The position numbers were made by a program, and so were the translations under genes. The notes below the pieces were generated by a model. That model was not told the DNA's origin. It saw only the letters and a list, made by a program, of their open reading frames with translations, and made no database searches. This document shows positions 23,484-35,701 of a DNA stretch of 64,000 nt, in pieces (the first letter of the stretch is position 1; each line of letters starts with the position of its first letter). Location: assembly GCA_037074615.1 (NCBI GenBank), contig CM073518.1:3038001-3102000 (forward strand), in the 5' to 3' direction. This DNA is from Leucaena leucocephala. Its lineage: Eukaryota > Streptophyta > Magnoliopsida > Fabales > Fabaceae.

Positions 23484-25125
23484 ATCAGACATAGACATCC
23501 ACGATAATTGGGTGCTAGGTTTGGCTTGAGGATCTTTTCTGCTGGACTATTATTATCAAAGCTTTCCTTAATGCTAAGTAGAAAGAATTGTCCCATACTG
23601 AAGAGGATTCCAGGTTCCTTTTAGGTAAGGTTAGACGATGTTATTCAAGTGAAAAATGGAGCATTTAAAATGTGGTTTGGTAGCCACAGGTCATTCTGTC
23701 AGAAAACATGGGCATGATAAAAAACCACTTTAAAACGATATTGTGGATCTGTCCCACAGCTAATTTTGTTTCTGCTTTGACTTTTAATAGGCAAGTGGAG
23801 GAACTTGCACTCCATTAGTAAAAGGCGTACAAGAGTCCACTTGAGCGAGAAATATATGATGGTAAAGTAATTCCAATGATTATGGCTTTCTTGTGTTGAA
23901 GCAAGTGATTAAGCTATCTTAAACTGACACACGTAGTTATTGAATCGCCAATCTTGACCTCCAACAACCACCAATGATTTTGATGTATATTTTTATACAT
24001 GGTCATTATATAACTACCAGTTAAAATTACGGTGGTTCTAATTTATTATTGTTTATACAATAATGATTGACGAGAAATGTTTAGTAGAATAATTATAAAA
24101 TAAATCATATAAATGTAAATATAATTGGTGTAGGACACAGTCACCAGTGGTACCCAAACCAAGGTGCAGGACGAAATTGGAATCCTGGAAATTTGGGACA
24201 TGCCATCCCTCAACACGAAAGGTTGCATCATTGGATCATGTTGCTGGCACAGTGCTACTACACATGCAGGCAGCAGCAGCACTATATCGATCAGTACACA
24301 AATCACTATTAACTATGATGGAAGTTAGGATTCAGATGTATCGTGGCATCAGTGCAACTACCTTTATCGTTATTGCAGGGTGTGAAACCTTGACCCATTC
24401 GCAACCAAATGCATCAGTATTAAGTTTTAACCAAGCACCCATTGTTCCTTCGTTGGAGGCCTCTCTTATGTTATTGATTCTGCTGTAGTCTTTTGGAAGA
24501 ACAATACTTCTATGATCTCTTCTGAAATTAAGAAATAAGTGAATGAACGAGAAAAGAACATTTTGGGACAGAACCTTTGCATTTCGAAGGGCTTAATAAA
24601 TCCGGCAACCTCTCCTATGTGCTACGTTCGTAGAAAAAAAAATAATCCGGCAACCTCGAAACAATACTTGAAATTGGGCCGTTATCTGTATTATAGACTC
24701 TTTTTTTAGGCCGACAACAAAAGTGAGGAAGCCCAACTCAAGTTTTTAAATGAAAAGTCCAGATCATCATTTTTGAAGTGGGTTTGTCACAAAAAGACAC
24801 CCCTTCGGCCTTCTCCTTCGGAGTTTCTACAACAATCCGATTTTCTGTACCCAAAAAAAAAAATCCGATTTTCTCTCGTTCCTCAGGCGGCTGGCCACAT
24901 CAGCCGTGCGTCTGGAAAGCAGTGCAGACTGGAAACGAGAAAACCACCTGTCCAAAACACAGAGAGATTAGAGGGGAAACTGAGAAGTGAGGAGAAAGTT
25001 TGTGTTGTTCCATCCCCGTCATGATTAAGAGTGTGCCAAGTAATTAAAAAGGGCATCCATTAGTTCGTTACTGAAGTTTCATTTCATTTTCTCATCAATT
25101 TGCTTTGGACGAAACCCTAGTAGTA
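23484..25125. other. Intergenic between IPMDH and cereblon
   Basis: About 23695-23840 resembles the ends of the permease-upstream duplication (14.93-15.1 and 18.36-18.5 kb), sharing 'aaacatgggcat' and 'ttttgtttc..ctttgacttttaa'. An open stretch at about 24.15-24.49 kb has no recognisable family content. The last part (24.78-25.12 kb) is the likely promoter and leader of cereblon. Confidence 0.5.
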
Positions 25126-25368
25126 ATGGATGACGATAGAATTCGCGAGAGGGAGAGGCATCAGATCGAGCAGATTCGCCAGCTCGATCACGAAGAATTG
25201 CAGGTCGAGGAAGTTGATGACCTAGAAGACGATGGAATGCCAGTGGTAATGGGCGACGATAGAATACTTGAGAGGGAGAGGCTTCAGATCGAGCAAATTC
25301 GCCAGCTCGACCTCGAAGAATTGCAGGTTGAGGAAGTAGATGACCTCCGAGACTCATCCGACGAGGAC
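25123..25368 (+). repeat. 123 bp tandem duplication covering the cereblon start codon
   Basis: Two imperfect copies, about 25123-25245 and 25246-25368. Each carries an ATG followed by a DDRI.ERER.QIEQIRQLD..EELQVEEVDDL segment. The copies differ at a few codons. The start codons are at 25126 and 25249, 123 bp apart. Confidence 0.92.
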
Positions 25369-28300
25369 ACCAAGTAATTAGCCGTTCTCCTTCACACCTA
25401 CAGTTCTTAATCTGCCACTGTTTTCTTTGTTTTTTCTCATATGTGCTTTTCATTAGCAATTTTATTATGTGAATTTCTGATGATCTTATGATCATTTTGT
25501 TTGGGACCCCAGCGGCCGTACTGGCCATGCTAGGCCTGCCTCATCCGATGATTTCACCTTCGATACGTCCTTAACGTCTTTACACACATATCTGGGTGGT
25601 AGGCATTCATTTGTTGGCTATACTCTCCCCTTTCTGTGATACAGCTTCCAATTGAATTGTTCCATTTTACTCAGTCATACTTCCATGTCGCAGAGGTTGA
25701 GGACACACACCACAGGACTGCTTTCTTGGACGGTGGTGCTCGTTTAAGCCTCCCACTCTTCTATCTTGAAGGTATTCACATCTGTGTATCATGCCGTGCA
25801 TTTCGTATGGTCGATTCTGTTTGTTCTATCTTTCAACGTGTTTATCATTACTGATTGCTTTGTGGCTCTGCATGGATATCTTTCCTGTTTTATGGATGTG
25901 CAAGCAAGCAATAATTGGTGTGAATTCAGAAATTGATGCAAATAGCCTGGAAATAGTTTAAAGGGATCGTTCATGGAGAAAATATATCAGCAGCCAAATA
26001 CTACTCCTCTGTTTTTTTTTTTCAATGGAACTGTGCTGGGAGATTGTTGGATATCGCATTATTGGTCTTCATTTAAATTAGCGTGATTAAATGTAGCCTT
26101 AAATGGTCCAAATAAGGTTCTTAAAAGCACAAAGAATGTGGCAGAAATTTGGGATGTTTTACGATTTATTTTCATATACAGATATACTTTGCATTCTGTT
26201 TTTATAATTTCTAACTTACACGAATAACTTAAGATTAGTCCCTGCAACATTCAGGAGTTGTACTCTTCCCCGGGGCTACTCTTCCCCTGAGAGTTATACA
26301 ACCCAATTTTGTTGCTGCTGTTGATCGAGCACTGAGCCAAGTTGATGTTCCTTACACAATTGGTGTGGTAGGTGAACTCCTTAACGCAAGTGCTTAAAAT
26401 ATATGTCAATTCCAGGGATTTGCAGGTTGTTTTACTTATAAAGCTCATGTGTGTACTTCTTCCAGATTAGAGTTCATAGGGATACTGAAAATCGTAGGAC
26501 AAAATTGGCAAGAATTGGAACAACTGCAGAGGTATGATTTGCATTGCTATATATTTGTGTACATGCATAGTCTATCAAATATCAAATACTACTCTGTTTG
26601 CTGTAGTTATAAACTCAGCACATGGTATCCACCCTGATGTAGGGGTCAAGTGCTTAAAAGATGTTATAAAGAGATGAGCAACTTCTTTTGCTTCAGAAAA
26701 CCTTTTTGGTGCAACTTAGATGGTGCTTTGTGAGATCCGAAATAATAGTTAACTGCATTTTATTCATGTAAATTAAAAAAAGAAATATCTATATAGTAGT
26801 TAAAATTTACTTACTGTATTCTAAAATAAAATAAACTGCATTTTGGCTTATATTCTAATATCAAATAAGCTGTATTTTGGCTTAATATTATTTGCTAAAC
26901 GCTTACAGATTCGACAATACAGGCGTCTAGAGGATGGTTCACTGAATGTGGTTACCCGTGGACAACAGCGATTTCAACTAAAACGCCGTTCATTTGATGT
27001 GGAAGGAGTGGTTAGTACATTACTGTGTTTGTTGCTGCTTCTTTTCAATATTCTGAGCAATAGCTATGTAAGTAAAAGCTGATCTTGATGTCCTTCTCTT
27101 TCCTGTTGAATTGCTGTGATATTTTGTAGCCTTGCGGAGAGATTCAAATAATTGAGGAAGATCTACCATCAAGAACTCCCAAAGATGCTTTAGTAAAATT
27201 AGCTCCATTGAGTAATCTACCTCGTAACCGTGGCATCTCACATACAGCTTCAAATTTTTCTTGCACTAAATTGCATGGTTCCAAAAATGGGGACGGTGAT
27301 TCAGATGAGAGCTTCGAGAGCTTTGAGGATGAACTTTCACCAACGGAAAGGAGAATCCACCAATCACTCGTTGGTTCTGGTCATGAGCATGATATTATGG
27401 ATGAATCATCTAGCAGCGATGATGAAGAATGCCTGTATGAGCCTGATCAGGAAATTAGATATAATCTAAATGACTCTGACATGACGAGGTCATTGCTCTC
27501 TGATGGTGGCAAAGAAGCTGTAAATATAGACTTGATTGGTGCCAGCTGTTCCACTTCAGGTTCAGGCATGCAATCCTGCAAAAGTGAAGCGTGTAAAAGT
27601 ACAAGTGCCAACTTCTCTCATGGAATTCCTAGAGCATTCTGGCCCCATTGGGTATACCAAATGTTTGATTCCTATTGCCTTGCACAGAGGGCAGCAGGTA
27701 GTTTTGCTTTACCTTTAACTAAATCGACACTCTTTGCGAGTTTTTTTGTGTGGTTTTTACAGTATAATGAATATTATTGGATAAAATAAGTCTTGTTTTT
27801 CTTTTCTGCATTCTGGTTTGTGTGATTTTAGATTTTCAATAGAGAATTATTTGCAAGGAGTTTCTGATGCTCCACAAATGCATTTATGCAGAGCATTTTT
27901 ACGAAAACCCCAATTACTATACTGAATATTCAGAGTTTTTCATCTAGGTTCATATGTGGTGGCCATTTATCTAAGCCTTTGTCTATATCTTAATTTTTTC
28001 GAGGTCACTTTTTATTCAGTTTGACTTGTGAGTGGTTTGGGTGTGTGGGGATTGGGGTATGTCATATGATCGAGCATGGTAAGCACTAAAATGTCTTTAA
28101 GGTATCGAAGTTAAAAAAATGAATATCTTGTAGAACTTTTAATGAGAAGTTATAATACTAGCTCCTTGAGGACAGATTTCATATTAAACAAAGCAGAATT
28201 TGTTTATTTCTGTAATTTCTTTTGATGTACAAGAATCTAAATGTGTTCATGTTTTTTGTAGATTTGTGGAGGAATGTGGTTGGGACACCAAGCATGGATG

Positions 28301-29252
28301 GTCTTGTGAAGAAGCCTGACGTTTTATCATTTTATATTGCCAGTAAAATACCTGTGTCCGAATCTACGAGGCAGGAGCTTTTGGAGATAGATGGAATCTC
28401 ATATAGATTGCGTAGGGAGATTGAATTATTAGAGTGTGTTAATCTTGTTCGATGTAGGAACTGCCAGGTAAGCCTCATCCCACCAAAGCCTCACTCTTTT
28501 GGGTTCTTGTTCGTGTAAACAAAATATTCCTTTTGTTTTTAACAAATTGTGATTCCAATACAGATATTTTTTCGACTAGAATTTTCCTTATCAGATGCAG
28601 AAAGTAATGTACTTATTTTAATCTCACTAATATTTTCAGACTATCATTGCGAGGCGGAGTGATATGTTGGTGATGTCTAGGGAGGGTCCTCTTGGTGCTT
28701 ATGTTAATCCAGGTGGTTATGTGCATGAGGTCATGACTCTGCACAACGCATGTGGCTTAGCACTTGTTGGGCGAGCATATACACAGTACAGTTGGTTTCC
28801 TGGGTAAGTTTTTATTCAATTTTCTTTTCTTCAGCATAATGCTAAGAAGACATCGAATTGTATATTTGGTATGACTTTGTTTGTCTAAATTATTACTGTT
28901 GATTCTTCATGGCCATTTTAAGTATTATCATTATCATTAATACTAAGCTCAGCTAATTGAACGAAAAATATTCATATTTCTTGTATCGTTTGTTAGATAT
29001 GCTAACTTCTTCGGTAGTTGCTTTTATGTGATGGCATTAATACTCATAAGCAACTTTAAATGGATTTGTTTTACTTTTATGGGAAGATGATGGGGGTAAT
29101 TTGCCACTTTTGACAGCTATGCATGGACAATTGCCAACTGTGCTACATGTGAAAGCCAAATGGGGTGGCTTTTTACAGCAACGAACAGAAAAATGAAACC
29201 CAGATCATTTTGGGCGATACGCAGTAGTCAAGTTGCGGAAGAGATGCGCTAA
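25126..29252 (+). CDS. CRBN: Cereblon-like protein (LON N-terminal and CULT domains)
   Basis: Ten exons: 25126-25373, 25513-25598, 25694-25771, 26255-26367, 26466-26531, 26909-27010, 27130-27697, 28262-28467, 28640-28803 and 29117-29252. They give 588 residues. Cereblon is the substrate receptor of a CUL4-DDB1 ubiquitin ligase. Domains run as follows. Residues 1-82 are acidic and partly duplicated. The LON-like domain starts near 115 (TAFLDGG, LPLFYLEGVVLFPG) and is interrupted by a long acidic insert in exon 7 (about 240-370). The C-terminal CULT domain spans about 478-585. Its zinc cysteines (485, 488, 552, 555) and the three cage tryptophans (541, 547, 561) are all present, with the same 6 and 14 residue spacing as in human cereblon. 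It matches Arabidopsis At2g25740. An open frame reaches back to a TTG at 25105; 25126 is the first ATG. A second ATG at 25249, inside the duplication, could start a protein of ancestral length. Confidence 0.93.
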
Positions 29253-30539
29253 AGCTGTGATTAATGTGGATACCAGTCAACTTCGTTCAGTTAGGAGTAC
29301 TTTCTATGTTGATGGCTACATGCCAGCCCTTTGCGATGTGTACAAGACTTCTGGATATGCATATAATGCTCTCATTGTAAGAGCTTTGCGAACAAAAGTA
29401 ACACATGAATCTAACTTGTTCTGTAGCCTTGTTCTTACATTCCAACTGTAGAAGACGGGATATCCTTCTTGATCTATTTCGCGTCTATTAAGCAATGACT
29501 TGTTCATTCTAGTTCCTCGGCAAGCATGGCGTTGTACCTACCTACAGCATCTTCCAGTTCTGGCCGCTCCACGTACCAGCTGCTGCTGCATGTTGGGATC
29601 TTAGAGTTGCTGTGTCCTCTGTGATACCGTCTGCCTCAGCTATAGGCTTGCGTTGGGCATGAATCAGTCGTAGTCCTAGTCATAGTCATGATTTGCTGTC
29701 CACGGAGATGCATGAGAGGACTTGTTAACCTGACGAATGATGATTTGATTATTTCAAATCTCATACTATTTGTTGCATTGTCCATTTGTGCATGAAATAC
29801 ATTGTTATATAATATAGCCTGGTTATCATAAATTATCAACATTATTATTTATATTTAAATTAAATTTGTTCGCCTGTCAATTTTGCATGAAGAATCCTCT
29901 AAGAACAAGAGTTATTGATCCATGTTTATTCCTTATAGTTAAAAAAAAAAAGTATGCACATAGGTTAAATGATTGGAAAAAAAAGGCTATTAGATGATTT
30001 AAATTATAATAAATTTATTGTTATTTAATCAAAAGATTCTTGATAAAGGAAATTGATTATAATTAATGAAGGGTAAAATCATTAAACTTAGTTAACTAAT
30101 TGAAATTTTAAATTAACAACTCTTTAAAAAAGTAAAATTTCAAATTGATAAATATTTTAAAATGGTTGTACAGTTCGATTACATAAAATAAGAGTCAACG
30201 TTCCACGTGGCAAATTAAATTCTGCAAATTTGTCAAACTTTATAAAACTGTACTATTTAGTGCTTCTTGCATGAACATCGTGCTTATTTATAAGAGCCTT
30301 AGTAGACCGCGTTGCACTTGAAAACAGATAATCAAATAAATAAAAGTAGTTTCAATTCAAACCCTCCATATGTATTTTAAGAAAACGTGCTTCAGATTTA
30401 TCCTTGAACGCTGAGCCTGGGCATCACATTTTATTCTTCGAATAGAGACCCTCCGTTGGTGGGAAGATAATGCAGGCTGAAATCTATGGCGTCTGCTAAA
30501 ACCGTTGGGCCATATGTATAGGCTCTTCAGGGGCTCCTG
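29253..30539. other. Intergenic, convergent 3' flanks
   Basis: Holds the 3' region of cereblon and that of the LRR-only gene on the other strand. It is AT-rich from about 29.8 kb. No gene, RNA or clear repeat was recognised. Confidence 0.5.
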
Positions 30540-31976
30540 TTAACTCTTGCAAGGCTGCAAGGGAGGACCACACAAACAATCGTTCCCGGTAAATGCACTG
30601 GCTGGAAACTTGGTTTTTGGAATTTTACCGCAAAGATGATTGTAGCTCACGTTCAGTTTCTCAAGCCCAGCGACGGCGTTAGGAACCTTTCCAAATACCA
30701 AATTCTTCGCCAAATCCAAGTACTTCAATGTTTTCACTATCTTTAACTTCCCCAGATCAAACCGCAGTTTATTTTCCGATGCCCAAAACCCCACCAAATA
30801 TTCTGTCCTGTTCAGCAGCCCAAACGGACTTCCCGTTATTTCGTTACCAGAAAGGTCGATATAATCATAGAAGTAAGTCTCTACTGGCTTCCAATCTTCC
30901 AGCTTCATCTTTATCCCACACCTCGCGAGCTTCAGAGAGAAGATAATCGGAGACGAAGTGACCCATCTGGGTATTTCCTTCAAATGAAATCTGTTATTGG
31001 ACAAATCAAGCGATTCAATGCCTTTCACTTTCATCTCCGGAAATGGGTCCACGAGCAAATTGTTGGACAGGTCGAGATTGAAGATCTTCGTGAGATTCCC
31101 AAAACTTCTCGGCACGGTCCCCGAGAACCGGTTTGATGAGAGGTCCAGGGTGTCGAGCGCCTTGAAATTCCCGAGAAAATCAGGGATTTGTCCCGTGAGA
31201 TAGTTATGGCCGAGCTCAAGGTAGCTCAGCTTCGGGGCAAGCGATGATATGGAAGGTGGGATTTTACCAGAAAATTTGTTCCGGGAAAGTCTGAGAATCC
31301 GGAGGTTGGTAAAAGATGAAAAGAAGTCAGGTATTGTACCTATGAGTTGGTTACCTTCTAGACTCAGAAACGTGAGACTCAGAAGCCTGCGAATTCCATC
31401 GGGCACCGATCCTCGGAGAAGGTTTCCACCCAGTTTGAGCTGAGTTAGCTGTGTCAAGGCAGAAATCGAATTGGGTATTGGTCCTGTAAACCTATTCCCG
31501 GACAAACTAAGCGCGCTCAATCGGGTAAGATTACCAATGTTTTCGGGTATCCGACCCGAAAGCTTGTTATTTTCGATGTAAATGAATTGGAGGTTGGGTA
31601 ACTGGAAAACGAAAGCGGGAAAATTGCCCGAGATGTTTCTGAGACCCTGGAGGTAGATGCCGTCGAGGAATCGGAGCTTTGAGAGTGAAGGTGAGATAAT
31701 GCCAGACAAGAAGCTACTGGGGACGTCGGGTTGACCGGAAAGGGAGAGACTGGTGACACGCTTGTTGTCATTCAGGCAATTCACACCGGCCCAAGTACAA
31801 CAGTCGGTACCCGACTTCCAGGAGGCGAGCATGTTGGATGGGTCGGACGTGATTCCGGATTTGAAACCCAATAAGCCCGATTCATCATCTGGGTGGCAAG
31901 TGGAAGCACAGTCGATGAGAGAGTGGAAGGTGAAGATAATGTAGAGAATGAAAAGAGGTTTGAACGAGGGTTGCAT
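30540..31976 (-). CDS. Secreted LRR-only protein (DRT100/PGIP-like family)
   Basis: Single exon, 478 residues. It has a signal peptide (about 1-27), the plant LRR N-terminal cap with paired cysteines (CHPDDESGLLGFKSGI to WAGVNC), about 12 LRRs of the LxGxIPxx type, and a short C-terminal cap (CLCGPPLQPC). It has no membrane span and no kinase. It resembles the intronless Arabidopsis LRR proteins around At1g33590, which are extracellular and related to DRT100 and polygalacturonase-inhibiting proteins. Its likely site is the cell wall. The ligand cannot be told from sequence. The open frame reaches 32159, but the TATA box at 32045-32051 lies between that ATG and this one, and the signal peptide follows this start directly. 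Confidence 0.9.
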   Translation of the reverse strand: MQPSFKPLFILYIIFTFHSLIDCASTCHPDDESGLLGFKSGITSDPSNMLASWKSGTDCCTWAGVNCLNDNKRVTSLSLSGQPDVPSSFLSGIISPSLSKLRFLDGIYLQGLRNISGNFPAFVFQLPNLQFIYIENNKLSGRIPENIGNLTRLSALSLSGNRFTGPIPNSISALTQLTQLKLGGNLLRGSVPDGIRRLLSLTFLSLEGNQLIGTIPDFFSSFTNLRILRLSRNKFSGKIPPSISSLAPKLSYLELGHNYLTGQIPDFLGNFKALDTLDLSSNRFSGTVPRSFGNLTKIFNLDLSNNLLVDPFPEMKVKGIESLDLSNNRFHLKEIPRWVTSSPIIFSLKLARCGIKMKLEDWKPVETYFYDYIDLSGNEITGSPFGLLNRTEYLVGFWASENKLRFDLGKLKIVKTLKYLDLAKNLVFGKVPNAVAGLEKLNVSYNHLCGKIPKTKFPASAFTGNDCLCGPPLQPCKS

Positions 31977-32044
31977 ATTTGCTTCGTAAGAAATGATGAG
32001 AAGGAAAGGATAATGTTTGCAGAAGAAAGGAGAAGGGACTTGGA

Positions 32045-32051
32045 TTTTATA
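32045..32051 (-). promoter_or_regulatory. TATA box of the LRR-only gene
   Basis: CTATAAAATCC on the minus strand, about 70 bp upstream of the chosen ATG. It helps rule out the more distant upstream ATG as the main start. Confidence 0.65.
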
Positions 32052-33327
32052 GGGAGAAGTAGAGCAGCCATAATAAAGGAGGCAATGTTGCCACTTGGGT
32101 GAGGGAAAGATAGGTTCGAGGCATGTGGTCAGACGCAGCCACCACTGTTGACTCACCAACGTCCTCAGTTACGTTACGGATCAATCATTAATGCATCCAA
32201 CTCAGCTCAGGATTTGATTTACAGAAAATGGGATATAATACTACAGCACCGCCACTCAGCGCTTCTGTGTGAAAGTGGGTTATAGTTAATCTTCTCCAAC
32301 TGGACCAGCTCACAGTTTTCGCCATGGATGGTCAATGTCAAATTCATCTGCCTTCCCTCTAATGATGTGCCCGCCTTCCAATCTTGACCATGCTGATGCC
32401 GAATGTAACAAATTAAACCACGTACAGAAGGTGAACTGTGCGCCGTACAAGATGGCCAAATCCAGAACTTGAGCGTTCAGGCTTCTTTGCTTAACAAGTG
32501 ATTTGCATGAGTATCAGGAGTTCCATATTAAAACAGCAAGTTTAATTTGAAGAACATCAGAACAATAAAGAACAACTTGTTGAATATTAATGTAAGATCG
32601 ATGAAGATATGAATAACAGCAACAGTCTATTCATTAGCTTGCCTTTCGCCTGCCTTAGTATTCTTCGTCTGTATCAAATAAAGAACAAGAATATTCAGGT
32701 AGCGTTTCACTGGCTTGCAACAAGTTCAAATACTAAAAATAAGTTCAGATAAGTAGCGTCCGTCTCTTTCTTAAACTGGAAATTTGCCCTCGTTCACCAG
32801 ATATCTTGCAATATTTTCATAACTTAAACTGGAAGTCATGAGTAAGAAGATATTCCATCCAATTTTTTAAAATTTGTTTGATAGAAAAGAACAAAAGAAT
32901 ATGGTCCCTACCTCATTAAACATATATAAAACCTGAACTACACTAGAAAAAAGAATAAAATGCGATATGCAAACAAGCAATAGTACCCCTGTAAGGCCTT
33001 AAATTACGGCGTGTTATTATTCCAGTACTAGGCCCAAAGCCACGAATGGCCCATCAGTTATTGACATAGTGGTCAACTTACGTTCTCTTCTCCCGCGAGA
33101 CGGCTGTTCATCCCCCGCTGCCTGAAGCAGGCGGCTCGGCTCTCGATGTTCTTTCAGTTCCATTATGCAAATATCCCTATAAATGCGAAATCACAGTAAT
33201 CGAAGTTGAAATCCCCTTGCTAGGGTTTCGAGTAACTCTGGTGCTTGCTGGAGCAAAACAGGGCAGTTCAGTCATACCAGCGTTTTAGTTTTATCGTTAT
33301 TTTCTTCGCGGGAACGGAGGGGCTTCC
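32052..33327. other. Shared upstream region of two divergent genes
   Basis: Lies between the LRR-only gene (-) and SHH2 (+). The last 200 bp contain 'ttgctagggtttcgagtaac', a phrase typical of plant leaders near the SHH2 start. No gene was seen. Confidence 0.45.
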
Positions 33328-35701
33328 ATGGACCGCTTGCGTCCCCGGAACAGACCGCTCTTCTTCGGATTCACCAATGCTGAGGTATAATTGTATTACT
33401 CTCATCTGTTTTCTTTTCGGAAAAATAATTGTGTTAACTTTTGAAATTAAACATAAGCTAAGGCGACCAATGGACTTTAGAAGAAGCCTTTATTTAATTA
33501 TTGTTTGGGAATTGGTAGTCCATCCGTTTCTAGAGTTAGTTTTCAGTTCTAATCATTTCTTAGCGGGTCAATGTGAGTTCAATTACGTTTGTGGAATTCT
33601 TATCGCGAGTGCCTACGTTCACTAATGTATCTTTAAGGTTATAAAATGATGGCTATTCTATCCTTTGCGTATATAAACATATGGAGCGCTATCTATTGGC
33701 TTATTTATCCAGATAACATCTCTTTTTCAAAGTTGTATGATTCACTATCCTATATCGGTTCGATAGCATTTGGATAACACTGCATAATGTTTCTGCCATG
33801 CATCAAATGTCGTTGTTAGTGTCGTTGATGCTTCATGGCCTTTCTTAACATGTAAATATGTGTCTACTTTGGAGACTTTTATCTTAAAATGAGTTGACTT
33901 TTCTGTCACCTTGGTGGACAGATTGAGAAAGTGGAAAAAGTGCTAAAAGATTCAGGGGAAGAATCACTGGGCAAGGAGTTTTGCCAAAGACTTACTAGAA
34001 GTTTCAAGTGAGTTTCACTCTGGATGTTCTAGTGGTATAATTTTCAATTTACGTTGATTTTTCTTCTGGTAATTAGATGAGATGCTTGTGTTATCCTGAA
34101 GAGTAAGTGCTGTTTGCATATATTATCTCTGCAGCCGCTCCTCTGGTCGTGCTGGCAAACCTGTCATAAAATGGACTGAGGTAAGTACAGTTTTCTTATG
34201 TATCATGGATATCATTCAAGCTCCAATATGCCTTCTGTGGCTTTTAGTTCAGTCACTCTTTGCAAGTTTTTAATTATTCCTTTTTTTCTTTGGGGGAGGA
34301 TGTTTAGATACAGAATTGGTTTCAGACAAGGCTTCCAGAATCACCCAAAGTCCCTAAAAATGAGTTGATTCGTACAAAAGGCCATGAAAGTAAGGAAGGT
34401 GAGAGCTCTTGTATGCCTATGGGATCTTTAGCGTAGCTCCTTCTTCTACTTGTCAGTTTCATCCTTCTATGTAAAAATTGTTTATACGTTTGTTCAGTTT
34501 ATCTTATTTTCTTCTCTTTGTTCTTTTTACTTTTTAGGAGGAGTTATCCGAGACCCATTAGAGTTGGAACTTGAGGCAAGGTCATCAAAGGATGGAGCAT
34601 GGTGAGCATATATGTCAGCTTGTTTGAATTCATTTAGTAATTTGTAAATTGCTGAAGCAAAGGGACTGAATCACATTTTAGCCCCTTGCCCGCAGAGGGT
34701 AAACATCTATAACTAAATGCTTCAATGCTCAAAGCTAGTTCTTCCCCTGCGGCCTTTGCCTCCTCAAATATTGTAATTTAATACTGATAGAAGTTAAAAG
34801 ATATTGACAATCTTATATAAAAAAAAAAAATTCATAACCACATACTATACTGATGTTGCTGAACTTAAACCTTGCTGCTTTTGTGTATTAAAATCTTACG
34901 TTCGTCTGAAAACTATCAACTTTTATATCATATTCATAATCATATATTGTACTAGTGATAACAACGACCATTAGATGGTGTCTTAGACGAGCCTTATTTT
35001 TCCAAAGTTGTAAGGTTTTGATATTCTGCAGGTATGATGTTGAGAAGTTTCTTTCCCACAGATTTCTCAGCACAGGTGAAGCTGTAAGTTTTCATCATCT
35101 TTAGTTCCATAGCATAGTACTGCCGGGCTTGATGTTGAGTTTGATCATTTTGGCACTCCCAACAGAAAGTGTGGAAAAATTTAGTCTTTGATATAGTTTT
35201 TCCCTTTGTTAAAGGAGGTCCGCGTCAGATTTATTGGATTTGGAGCTGAGGAAGATGAGTGGGTCAATATAAAAGATGCCGTGAGAGAACGCTCAGTGCC
35301 TTTAGAAAATACTGAATGTTCCAACCTAAAAGTTGGAGACCCTGTCTTGTGCTTCCAGGTGACTGACATTTAGCGTGCTGATCATATATAGTTTTCTAGC
35401 TTTCAGTGTATTTTGCTTTCACTTGACAAAATCATTTTGATTCCAGGAGAGGAGAGATCAAGCAATTTATTACGATGCCCATATTTTAGAGATCCAAAGG
35501 AAAATGCATGATATCAGAGGCTGCAGGTGTCTCTTTTTGATTCAGTATGATCATGACAATAGTGATGTACGATTATTTCCGTTTGCTTGCTTGTGCTATC
35601 AGATTGGCAGGTTACTGGGTAATGCAAAATTTTCAATTTCATTTTCCCATTTTCAGGATAAAGTTCGGCTGAGGAGACTTTGCCGCAGACCAAGATCCTA
35701 G
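33328..35701 (+). CDS. SHH2: SAWADEE homeodomain protein, SHH2 type
   Basis: Nine exons: 33328-33384, 33922-34007, 34135-34180, 34308-34398, 34538-34601, 35032-35083, 35215-35358, 35447-35566 and 35657-35701. They give 234 residues. The N-terminal part (about 8-70) is a divergent homeodomain: NRPLFFGFTNAE, a second helix, then KPVIKW and IQNWFQTR. From about 113 to 230 there is a SAWADEE domain (AWYDV, VRFIGFG, DEWVN, VGDPVLCFQERRDQAIYYDA, HDIRGCRCLFLIQYDHD). SAWADEE domains are tandem-Tudor-like histone H3 readers; SHH1 brings RNA polymerase IV to RNA-directed DNA methylation sites. SHH2 is its conserved sister with a less settled role. All splice sites are GT-AG and all phases join. It probably acts in the nucleus on chromatin. 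Confidence 0.9.

Noticed and set aside
24147..24488. Open frame of about 113 codons downstream of IPMDH
   Set aside because: No family similarity, no splice context, composition like the flanking DNA.
25105..25125. Extended N-terminus of cereblon
   Set aside because: The frame is open but the first codon is TTG; 25126 is the first ATG.
31977..32159. Longer start (61 more codons) for the LRR-only gene
   Set aside because: A TATA box at 32045-32051 lies inside this stretch, and the signal peptide directly follows the ATG at 31976.
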